Assembly (NCBI GenBank): GCA_019459485.1
Contig: JAIBEZ010000095.1
Coordinates: forward strand, 18,388-82,387
Length of the DNA: 64,000 bases
DNA from: Prolixibacteraceae bacterium
GTDB taxonomy: Bacteria > Bacteroidota > Bacteroidia > Bacteroidales > Prolixibacteraceae
Direction: 5' to 3'
Of this stretch, positions 9,203 through 16,720 are shown in pieces. The notes under the pieces are model-generated. The model did no database searches, was not told the origin of the DNA, and worked only from the letters and a program-made list of their open reading frames with translations. Within the stretch, counting starts at the first letter, position 1, and each line of letters begins with the position of its first letter. Position numbers and translations under genes: made by a program.

Positions 9203-9626
9203 AATCCGATAATAAAAATTGAGGCACGAAGGTAGCTTTTTTTAACGGAAAAAGGACTTTTAAACTGGTTCGATATGAAGAGGAACATTCCTTACACACG
9301 AAACAGAAATGTGTGAATCATGTAATTTTTAAATTGAATTTTGTAATATTTTCATCTTCAATCCGAAATAACTTTGTATAAAATTTAACTGTTAAATCTT
9401 CATAAACGACAAATTGGTTTAACACAAATTATATAGTTGCAATACAGTTCATAATTAAACTCAATTAGTGAATAGTTTAGTGGTTTTTGTTTAGAACAAT
9501 AACTGATATCCAACTATTCTAAAATATATTTTTTAAATTTTCGTTAATAAAAGCGACTTATTTTATTATCACATCATTGTATATTCATTTGGAAACCATA
9601 ATTTTACAAAAAATATAAAAAAAAAT
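9203..9626. other. AT-rich intergenic region
   Basis: 424 bases without a supportable gene, very AT-rich, upstream of both tex (minus strand) and the glycosyltransferase gene (plus strand). TAACTTTG at 9369-9376 fits the -7 consensus, but the nearest TTG upstream (9341-9343) is 25 bases away, longer than the usual 19-21. No ribosome-binding site, tRNA or strong hairpin was seen. It probably holds the divergent promoters. Confidence 0.5.
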
Positions 9627-10847
9627 ATGAGCATATTCTATTCCTTCTTAGGTTTTTTAATAGGATTTGGCTTGGTATGCTTTACAATCCCTGCACTTAT
9701 ACGCGTTTCATTCGCCAAACACCTATACGATACTCCAAATGAAAGAAAGGTTTCCAAAGTGGTTGTACCTACTCTTGGCGGTGTATCTATATTTATCGGA
9801 TTTATCATCAGTACTATTATCGCATCTGATGGATACAATTTTGGAGAGTTAAAATACCTGATCGCTGCCGTCATCATCATGTTTTTTATTGGATTAAAAG
9901 ATGATCTGATGGATATTTCGGCACGAAAAAAACTTTTTGCGCAAATAGCAACTGCGCTAATCCTGATAATTTTGGGCGATTTCAGGTTTACAAATCTTCA
10001 CGGAGCATTCGGATTGCATGAAATAAGTTATGCAAGCAGTTTCTTCCTGACGATGTTTGCAATGATTGCCCTAATCAATGCTATTAATTTAATCGACGGA
10101 ATTGACGGTTTGGCTTCCGGAGTCGGCATCGTAATTACTTCGGTATTCGGAACCTGGTTTTTACTTACCGGTCACTACGAATATGGAATCACAAGTTTCA
10201 GCCTGGCCGGTACTTTGGCAGCATTCTTCCTTTTCAACGTGTTTGGGAAGAAAAACAAGATATTTATGGGCGATACCGGATCTCTGATTCTTGGAGTTAT
10301 AATAGTTATTTTGGCAATAAAATTTAATGAATTTAGCATAAGTGAGACTGGGCCATATACCATTCTATCCGCTCCAGTGGTATCAATAGCAATCCTGATT
10401 GTTCCGATTATTGATACGCTTCGGGTGTTTTTCATCCGTTTATCAGAAAAGCGCTCCCCATTTTCTCCGGATATGAACCATATCCATCACAGCATGCTTA
10501 AACTTGGAAAATCACATTTAAGCGCTACTTTGACGATCGTATTTTTTAATATTATTTTTATCGGATTCGCAATATCGTTAAGCCGCATTTTGAGCATTAA
10601 TAACCTGATGATTATTATACTTGCCGGAGGTTTTTTGATTGCATATATTCCAAGTCTGATTCTCAAGTCGAAACGTTCTTCAGAATCAATTAAATTTGAA
10701 AATTCTGCAAAAACAAGAAATATAGAACAAAGAGAGTTCAAGTCTGAACCTGCACTATCAATGACTTCCAAAAATCCCACACTAACGGCCATTCCTTTAA
10801 AGAAGATGGCATTAAAAAAAGAATTCAAACATTCAACGCTCTCCTGA
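9627..10847 (+). CDS. WecA/TagO-type undecaprenyl-phosphate sugar-1-phosphate transferase
   Basis: 406-aa polytopic membrane enzyme of glycosyltransferase family 4 (MraY/WecA). It would transfer a UDP-linked HexNAc-1-phosphate onto undecaprenyl phosphate, the first step of a surface-glycan or O-antigen repeat unit. Signatures: the DD pair near 92-93 (KDDLMD), NLIDGIDGL near 155-163, GDTGS near 215-219 and the HIHH motif near 285-288. About ten hydrophobic segments. The last ~65 residues are a polar, basic cytoplasmic tail that MraY lacks. MraY itself is less likely because it normally sits in the mur/fts cluster, while this gene stands alone behind a long AT-rich leader. The following secreted-protein gene starts 84 bases later. 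Confidence 0.9.
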   Translation: MSIFYSFLGFLIGFGLVCFTIPALIRVSFAKHLYDTPNERKVSKVVVPTLGGVSIFIGFIISTIIASDGYNFGELKYLIAAVIIMFFIGLKDDLMDISARKKLFAQIATALILIILGDFRFTNLHGAFGLHEISYASSFFLTMFAMIALINAINLIDGIDGLASGVGIVITSVFGTWFLLTGHYEYGITSFSLAGTLAAFFLFNVFGKKNKIFMGDTGSLILGVIIVILAIKFNEFSISETGPYTILSAPVVSIAILIVPIIDTLRVFFIRLSEKRSPFSPDMNHIHHSMLKLGKSHLSATLTIVFFNIIFIGFAISLSRILSINNLMIIILAGGFLIAYIPSLILKSKRSSESIKFENSAKTRNIEQREFKSEPALSMTSKNPTLTAIPLKKMALKKEFKHSTLS

Positions 10848-10931
10848 AATCTATCAAAGAACAATTGTATATTTAGACTTTAATTTCAAATTAATTAAAG
10901 TTTTTAATACTAACCATAAATCGTTTTTGAC

Positions 10932-11309
10932 ATGAAAAAACTTTTTTTTACACTGCTCATTCTAATTGCAGTTTCTGCGTTTTCATCCTTTCAGCTTCAG
11001 GCCGAAGAAAAAAACAAACCTTTAATTGGCGAATGGGTTTATCAGGTAAGCGATGCGCCTTACGGATATGAAAAAGGAACCCTTATCTTTTCTGAAAAAG
11101 AGGGCCAAACAGTTTGTGTAATAAAACTGGAAGCCGGAGAACTGCAGGCCAGCAACCTTAAGATTGAAAAAGAAAAGATAACTTTTACCACTTACGTTGA
11201 CGGCAGTCCAATTAATGTTGAACTCATCAGAGAAAAAGACAAATTATCAGGTACGGTTGATTCTCCTGAAGGCCCTAAAACTTTGACCGCAGAGAAGAAA
11301 CAAAAATAA
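10932..11309 (+). CDS. Small secreted hypothetical protein
   Basis: 125 aa. A clear Sec signal peptide (MKKLFFTLLILIAVSAFSSF, cleavage probably after QLQA at about residue 24) precedes a ~100-residue domain predicted to be all-beta, with alternating strands and a W-V-Y motif near 36-38. The pattern GEW..Q.SDAPYGYEKGTL..., ending in a KL-SGTVDSPEGPKTLTAEK repeat, resembles small lipocalin-like Bacteroidota proteins, but no named family was recognised. There is no lipobox cysteine. It ends in front of a strong hairpin terminator, so it forms the end of its transcript. Confidence 0.68.
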   Translation: MKKLFFTLLILIAVSAFSSFQLQAEEKNKPLIGEWVYQVSDAPYGYEKGTLIFSEKEGQTVCVIKLEAGELQASNLKIEKEKITFTTYVDGSPINVELIREKDKLSGTVDSPEGPKTLTAEKKQK

Positions 11310-11327
11310 TACTTCCTGATTTTTTGC

Positions 11328-11365
11328 AAAAACCGAATTTCTAATCAAAAGAGATTCGGTTTTTT
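11328..11365 (+). terminator. Rho-independent terminator
   Basis: An 11-bp perfect stem, AAAAACCGAAT (11328-11338) with ATTCGGTTTTT (11354-11364), a 15-base loop and a T-run formed by the 3' arm. It closes the small secreted-protein gene. Confidence 0.82.
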
Positions 11366-11376
11366 CGTGTTTAGAA

Positions 11377-11384
11377 TACCTTTG
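11377..11384 (+). promoter_or_regulatory. Candidate -7 box for the FAD/Fe-S dehydrogenase
   Basis: TACCTTTG, an exact TAnnTTTG match, lies directly behind the terminator and 55 bases before the ATG at 11440. No TTG at standard spacing upstream. Confidence 0.42.
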
Positions 11385-11439
11385 TAACAGAAATTTCATC
11401 AAAAAGCTTACCTTTTCGACCTTATCAAAACCATTCATC

Positions 11440-14265
11440 ATGCTGACAGGAAGTTACCTTACATTACACCAACGTTTATCCGAAAAAATAGATCCGAAGC
11501 GGATGTTTCACGATCCGCTTTATACGCTGGCTTTTGGCACCGATGCCAGTTTTTACCGAATGATTCCAAAGCTGGTTATTAAAGCAAAAGACGAACAGGA
11601 AATATCTTTTATTCTGGAAGAAACCACCAAACTTGAACTTCCAGTTACCTTCAGGGCTGCCGGAACCAGTTTATCGGGGCAGGCTATTTCTGATTCGGTG
11701 CTGGTGATTGCCGGGGAGCATTGGAAAAAATATGAAATTCTTTCGAACGGTGAAAAAATCCGTCTGCAACCGGGGCTGATTGGTGCCAAAGTAAACAACC
11801 TGCTAGCTCCTTACAAACGCAAGATTGGTCCCGATCCGGCTTCGATTAATTCGGCAATGATTGGCGGAATTGCAGCCAACAACGCCAGTGGAATGTGCTG
11901 TGGAACTGCCGACAACTCCTACCAGACGGTAACCGGAATGAAAATCATCTTTTTCGATGGAACTGTCCTCGACACCAGCGATTCACAGAGCAAAGCCGAA
12001 TTTCAGCAAAAGCACCCCGATATAATCAGGAAAATAACTGAATTGGGTCAGTCGGTCAAGGCAAACACACCGCTGACTGAACGCATCCGACACAAATTCA
12101 AGATTAAAAATACTACAGGTTACAGTCTGAACGCACTGGTAGATTTTGCAGATCCTTTTGATATCATTGAACATCTGATGATCGGATCGGAAGGCACGCT
12201 TGGTTTTATTGCCGAAATAACGTACCGGACGGTTGAAGAACTTCCGTTCAGGGCGAGTGCGATGATTATTTTTCCTCACATTGAAAAAGCATGCAACGCG
12301 GTTTCATTACTGAAATCGGAACCGTCTGTTTCAACTGCCGAACTGATCGACCGCGCCGGACTCCGTTCAGTTGAAAATGAGCCCGGAATACCCGGCTGGA
12401 TTGCCGGATTGAGTAAAACCGCCACCGCTTTGCTGGTAGAAACACGCGCCGAAAATAAGGAAACGCTCGAAAATCAAATCAGCAGGATAAAAAATGCCAT
12501 CCAGCCAATTCCGGTCGAAATTCCGGTTCATTTTACCGACATTCCTGCTGAATACTATTTATACTGGAAAATCAGAAAAGGGCTGTTCCCTTCGATTGGA
12601 GCGGTACGAAAAACGGGAACAACTGTCATTATCGAAGACGTGGCTTTTCCGCTGCACCGACTGGCAGAAGCAACACTCGACCTTCAATCACTTTTCAAAA
12701 AATACAATTACAGCGAAGCTGTTATTTTCGGACATGCCCTCGATGGGAACCTTCATTTTGTCTTTACCCAGGATTTTGCCACTTCCGAAGAAATAGTGCG
12801 TTACGAAATGTTCATGCAGGAAGTGGTCAATCTGGTGGTTCTGAAATACGACGGATCGCTGAAAGCAGAGCATGGAACCGGCCGGAATATGGCGCCGTTC
12901 GTAGAGTTTGAATGGGGAACTGAGGCTTTTGAACTGATGAAACAGATCAAGCACATCTTTGATCCTAAAAACCTTTTAAATCCCGGCGTAATCCTGAACG
13001 GTGATTCAAAAGCACACTTAAAAAACCTCAAACCGCTTCCACCGGCAAACGAAAAAGTGGACAAATGCATTGAATGTGGCTTCTGCGAACCCTCTTGTGT
13101 CTCAGCGGAATTGACGCTTTCTCCACGTCAGCGAATTGCTGTTTACCGCGAAATAAGCAGACTGAAAGCTTCAGGAGAAGAACCGCACACTGCGGCAGCG
13201 CTGGTCAACCAGTTCAGCTATGCAGGCGTCGAAACATGCGCCACCGATGGTTTGTGCGCAATCAGTTGCCCTGTAAAAATAGATACTGGCAAGCTGGTGA
13301 AAGAATTACGCTTTCAGAATATTTCCGAAAGACAGGCCAAAACAGCCATGTGGATCGCCAATCATATGGAACTTGTGACTTCACTGGCGCGGAATGCCTT
13401 GTCGCTGGTCAACTTTTTTCACAATATATTGGGAACCCGACTGATGACGAACATTTCAGGAGGAATGAGAAAAGTATCAGGCAACCGAATTCCGCAATGG
13501 TCTGTACCAATGCCATCCGGCGCAAAAAAAATAAAGGTAAATCCTGAAATATCCGACAATCCGAAGAAGGTTGTCTATTTTCCTTCGTGCATCAACCGAT
13601 CGATGGGAATATCAAAAGGATACGATTCGGAAGTTCAGCTTACAGAAAAAATGCAGCAACTCATCGAAAAAGCTGGATTTGAAGTAATTTTTCCGGAGCA
13701 AATGAACGATTTGTGCTGCGGAATGGCCTTTTCGAGCAAAGGTTTTAAAGAAGCAGGCCTGAAAAAATCGAAAGAACTGGAAGATGCACTTTGGATTGCC
13801 AGTAAACAAGGCGCCTACCCGATTGTATGCGATATGAGCCCATGCCTTTACACCATGAAAGAAAACATGGAACCGCGCATAAAACTTCTTGAGCCGGTCG
13901 GATTAATCATGGAATACCTGATTCCAAATCTTGAAATTACGCCGCTGAATGAAGCAATTACTGTATTTCCGGTGTGCAGCATGAAAAAAATGGGATTGGA
14001 AGATCAGCTTGTGCAATTGGCTGAAATGTGTGCGACCAAAGTTGTTGTTCCGGAAACCAATTGCTGCGGATTTGCTGGCGACCGTGGCTTTTCTTATCCT
14101 GAACTGAATGCCCACGGCCTTCGTGATTTGAAAAATCAATTGCCCGATTCGATTAAAATTGGCTATTCAACCAGCCGAACCTGCGAAACAGGGCTAACCG
14201 AAAACAGCGGAATAACGCACCAGTCAATCGTTTATCTGGTGGACAAGGCAAGTAAGCCAAAATAA
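11440..14265 (+). CDS. FAD- and Fe-S-binding D-lactate/2-hydroxyacid dehydrogenase
   Basis: 941 aa that fuse a GlcD-like flavin part to a GlpC-like iron-sulfur part. FAD-binding domain: AAGTSLSGQA near 72-81, GGIAANNASGMCCG near 142-155, GSEGTLGF near 248-255. FAD-oxidase C-terminal domain: HALDGNLHF near 433, EHGTGRN near 475. Two ferredoxin-type clusters: CIECGFCEPSC from residue 543 and CATDGLCAISCP near 600. Then two CCG (heterodisulfide-reductase-like) domains with CCGMAFS near 759 and CCGFAGD near 875. Such proteins oxidise D-lactate or similar 2-hydroxyacids and pass electrons to the quinone pool at the inner face of the membrane. It is a single-gene unit with a promoter box and a hairpin terminator on either side. 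The exact substrate is uncertain. Confidence 0.92.
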   Translation: MLTGSYLTLHQRLSEKIDPKRMFHDPLYTLAFGTDASFYRMIPKLVIKAKDEQEISFILEETTKLELPVTFRAAGTSLSGQAISDSVLVIAGEHWKKYEILSNGEKIRLQPGLIGAKVNNLLAPYKRKIGPDPASINSAMIGGIAANNASGMCCGTADNSYQTVTGMKIIFFDGTVLDTSDSQSKAEFQQKHPDIIRKITELGQSVKANTPLTERIRHKFKIKNTTGYSLNALVDFADPFDIIEHLMIGSEGTLGFIAEITYRTVEELPFRASAMIIFPHIEKACNAVSLLKSEPSVSTAELIDRAGLRSVENEPGIPGWIAGLSKTATALLVETRAENKETLENQISRIKNAIQPIPVEIPVHFTDIPAEYYLYWKIRKGLFPSIGAVRKTGTTVIIEDVAFPLHRLAEATLDLQSLFKKYNYSEAVIFGHALDGNLHFVFTQDFATSEEIVRYEMFMQEVVNLVVLKYDGSLKAEHGTGRNMAPFVEFEWGTEAFELMKQIKHIFDPKNLLNPGVILNGDSKAHLKNLKPLPPANEKVDKCIECGFCEPSCVSAELTLSPRQRIAVYREISRLKASGEEPHTAAALVNQFSYAGVETCATDGLCAISCPVKIDTGKLVKELRFQNISERQAKTAMWIANHMELVTSLARNALSLVNFFHNILGTRLMTNISGGMRKVSGNRIPQWSVPMPSGAKKIKVNPEISDNPKKVVYFPSCINRSMGISKGYDSEVQLTEKMQQLIEKAGFEVIFPEQMNDLCCGMAFSSKGFKEAGLKKSKELEDALWIASKQGAYPIVCDMSPCLYTMKENMEPRIKLLEPVGLIMEYLIPNLEITPLNEAITVFPVCSMKKMGLEDQLVQLAEMCATKVVVPETNCCGFAGDRGFSYPELNAHGLRDLKNQLPDSIKIGYSTSRTCETGLTENSGITHQSIVYLVDKASKPK

Positions 14266-14357
14266 CTGATCAACAAAAAACAGCGAAGCAGTCATATAAT
14301 TTAAAGAATAGGTTAACTGTTTAATTCGTTTCGCTATTTTTGATCAGATTTTTTTTA
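14266..14357 (+). terminator. Long imperfect hairpin terminator
   Basis: Begins right after the dehydrogenase stop. Arms CTGATCAA...AGCGAA (14266-14287) and TTCGCT...TTGATCAG (14330-14347) pair over most of their length and are followed by eight T residues (14349-14356). Good intrinsic-terminator shape in spite of a 42-base loop. Confidence 0.68.
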
Positions 14358-14391
14358 CGAAACACATAAACCATTTTAAACCATAAAAAAA

Positions 14392-15261
14392 ATGACAAAC
14401 AGAAGAGATTTTCTTAAAACCAGTTCCTTATTGGTGGCCGGAACGATGGTAGGAACCAGCATGCTTCAGGCTTCCGTACTTCAGGCAAAAGGAAAGAAAA
14501 ACATTGGATTACAGCTCTATTCGTTGCGCGACGCCATGAAAGCTGATGCGTTGGGAACCATGAAACTGGTTTCAGCTATTGGATTTACTACACTGGAAAC
14601 CGCAAATTACGCTGATGGAAAAATCTACGGAATGACTCCTTCAGAATTTAAAAAAGCTGTTAAAGATCTTGGTATGAAAATGACCAGCGCCCATTTGGGA
14701 GGCCCGAATTATACCAAAGAAACTCATACAGCAGCGATGGACTGGTGGAAAAAAGCCCTGGAAGATCACGTCGAAGCTGGTTGTAAGTTCATTGTAAAAC
14801 CGAGTATGCCAATCCCAAAAACACTGGATGAATTGAAAATGTGGTGTGATTTCTATAATTCGATCGGTGAAATTACGTCCAAAGCGAAAGTTCATTTTGG
14901 GTTTCACAATCACGCACGCGAATTCGAAAAAATTGAAGGTGAAATCATGTACGATTACATGATCAAAAATACTGATCCGAAAAAAGTATTCTTCGAAATG
15001 GATGTGTATTGGGTGATGCGCGGTGGTTTTAATGCAGTTGATTACATGGAAAAATATCCAGACCGTTTCCCTGTATTGCACATTAAAGATGAAAAAGAAA
15101 TCGGCGAAAGCGGCCAGTTGGATTTCAAACCGATTTATGAAACAGCTTATAAAAACGGAATGAAAGACTCTTTTGTGGAAGTTGAAAGATATAATTTCGA
15201 ACCAATTGACAGCGTCAGAAAAAGTTATGATTTTTTAAAAGCTGCTCCGTACGTGAAATAA
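14392..15261 (+). CDS. Tat-exported sugar phosphate isomerase/epimerase (TIM barrel)
   Basis: 289 aa. It begins with a twin-arginine signal (NRRDFLK at residues 3-9, hydrophobic core to about 28), so it is exported folded. The rest is an AP-endonuclease-2/xylose-isomerase-like TIM barrel: GLQLYSLRDAM near 40, HLGGPN near 100, FGFHNHAREF near 169-178, EMDVYWV near 201-207 and HIKDEKE near 227-233. The His, Glu and Asp residues would bind a divalent metal. Family members act on sugars, inositols or 3-keto-sugars. Bacteroidota often keep periplasmic versions beside DUF1080 or Gfo/Idh/MocA genes, neither of which is adjacent here. Substrate unknown. Confidence 0.86.
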   Translation: MTNRRDFLKTSSLLVAGTMVGTSMLQASVLQAKGKKNIGLQLYSLRDAMKADALGTMKLVSAIGFTTLETANYADGKIYGMTPSEFKKAVKDLGMKMTSAHLGGPNYTKETHTAAMDWWKKALEDHVEAGCKFIVKPSMPIPKTLDELKMWCDFYNSIGEITSKAKVHFGFHNHAREFEKIEGEIMYDYMIKNTDPKKVFFEMDVYWVMRGGFNAVDYMEKYPDRFPVLHIKDEKEIGESGQLDFKPIYETAYKNGMKDSFVEVERYNFEPIDSVRKSYDFLKAAPYVK

Positions 15262-15284
15262 AATCAGGAAAAGTAAAAAGAAGT

Positions 15285-15328
15285 AAAAAGCTGGCAATCG
15301 GGATTTTAATCCAATTGCCGGCTTTTTA
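15285..15328. terminator. Bidirectional hairpin terminator
   Basis: A stem of about 13 bp, AAAAGCTGGCAAT (15286-15298) with ATTGCCGGCTTTT (15314-15326, one G-T pair), with T-runs on both strands. It lies between the convergent isomerase and MATE genes and can serve both. Confidence 0.82.
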
Positions 15329-15342
15329 AATTAGCCTCGATT

Positions 15343-16683
15343 CTACCTTCCAAATTTATGTATTTGATGTTTTAACCTGGAGCCAAACAGGACGGCTGCA
15401 GTTGAAAGACCAAATACAAATCCGATCCAGACTCCGGAATACCCAAAATTAAATACAAAAGCAAGCAAATAGCTAATGGGCAAACTGACAACAATGTATG
15501 AGAAAAAGGCCATGAACATAGGTATACTGACATCAGCCATTCCGCGCAATGCACCCAATAAAACAACCTGTACGCCATCGAATATCTGAAAAAAAGCACC
15601 AACAATCAACAATCCGGCTGCAAACCTGATTACTTCAGGATCGCTTGTAAACAAGAGAGGAAGCTGATTGCGCAATACAATAAAGAGAATTCCCATCAGC
15701 GACATAAATGCGATTACAATATGCAGCGATGCAAAAATGGCATGTTTCAATTCATTCCGGTCGCGATCGCCAAAGGCATGGCTCACCCTAATGGTTGTTC
15801 CTGAAGCCAACCCAAACGAAATCATGTACGTCATTCCAGCCATACCAATTGCAACCTGATGCCCGGCCAACGCTTCCTTCGAAATCCATCCAAGCATAAT
15901 TGCACCGATACCGAAGGCCAGAAATTCGATGATCATTTGCATTCCTATGGACAATCCAATCGACAGCATTTGCTTAATTTTTTGAATTTCAAATCGGGCC
16001 ACTATTGCCGACTCAAAATAAACCCTGAAAGAAGGCCTTTTCAGAATAATGAGAAGAAAAATGACAGGCATAATTATTCGTGCAATCAAAGTGGCATAAC
16101 CGGCGCCATTCAGTCCGAGGGCCGGAAACCCCAACTTCCCGAATATCAGGACATAATTCAGGCCTATATTTATAATATTGGCAATAATTGTGATGATCAT
16201 GGCTATTTTTGTGTTGCCAACCCCTTCAAAAAACTGCTTGATGGAAAAGAAAAGCAGCATGGGCAAAAGTGAGGCTACCTGAATCAGGATATACTTAATT
16301 GCCGCATTCAAAACATCTTCGCTTTGCCCCATTCGCCCCATAAAGAAGACGACCGATGACATAAGTAAACAAAGCAAAATTGCAGCAATAAAATGAACCA
16401 GAATGCCATTTTTGAGCCAACCTCCTACTCCAGCTGGATTTTGAGCGTTGAATGATTGCCCCACCAAAGGCGTAATTCCCAAAGTGATGCCCAAACCAAA
16501 CAACATTCCAATATGAAATACATTGATTGCAAACGAAGCAGCAGCAAGTTCGGTGGTACCAACATGACCAACCATCATATTGTCGGCCAGATTAACAGTA
16601 ACCTGACCGATCTGCGCTAAAATAACGGGAACGGCAAGTGTTAAATTTTTTCGGTAAACAGGCAAATAATCAGAAATGGTCAC
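15343..16683 (-). CDS. MATE family efflux transporter (NorM-like)
   Basis: 446 aa with twelve hydrophobic segments, the usual size for MATE exporters. The two halves each start with the typical pattern: PVILAQIGQVTVNLADNMMVGHVGTTELAAAS near 18-49, and SIGLSIGMQMIIEFLAFGIGAIMLG near 236-260. MATE proteins expel cationic drugs or metabolites in exchange for Na+ or H+; substrate specificity cannot be read from sequence. The gene is downstream of the DUF5916 gene on the same strand with a 37-base gap, so it may be its co-transcribed second gene. It ends at a bidirectional terminator. Confidence 0.92.
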   Translation of the reverse strand: MTISDYLPVYRKNLTLAVPVILAQIGQVTVNLADNMMVGHVGTTELAAASFAINVFHIGMLFGLGITLGITPLVGQSFNAQNPAGVGGWLKNGILVHFIAAILLCLLMSSVVFFMGRMGQSEDVLNAAIKYILIQVASLLPMLLFFSIKQFFEGVGNTKIAMIITIIANIINIGLNYVLIFGKLGFPALGLNGAGYATLIARIIMPVIFLLIILKRPSFRVYFESAIVARFEIQKIKQMLSIGLSIGMQMIIEFLAFGIGAIMLGWISKEALAGHQVAIGMAGMTYMISFGLASGTTIRVSHAFGDRDRNELKHAIFASLHIVIAFMSLMGILFIVLRNQLPLLFTSDPEVIRFAAGLLIVGAFFQIFDGVQVVLLGALRGMADVSIPMFMAFFSYIVVSLPISYLLAFVFNFGYSGVWIGFVFGLSTAAVLFGSRLKHQIHKFGR

Positions 16684-16720
16684 AACTGTAGATTCAAAAT
16701 TTCAGGCAAAAGAAAGCAAT

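Noticed and set aside
9203..9626. A tRNA or small RNA in the AT-rich gap
   Set aside because: No cloverleaf, no strong hairpin with T-run and no conserved core was recognised.
13074..13547. Plus-strand frame of 157 codons inside the FAD/Fe-S dehydrogenase
   Set aside because: It lies in another frame of a gene with clear domain motifs; its amino-acid pattern has no domain or start signal.
14335..14342. TATTTTTG as a -7 box for the isomerase gene at 14392
   Set aside because: It forms part of the 3' arm of the hairpin terminator, followed by eight T residues, which explains the sequence better.
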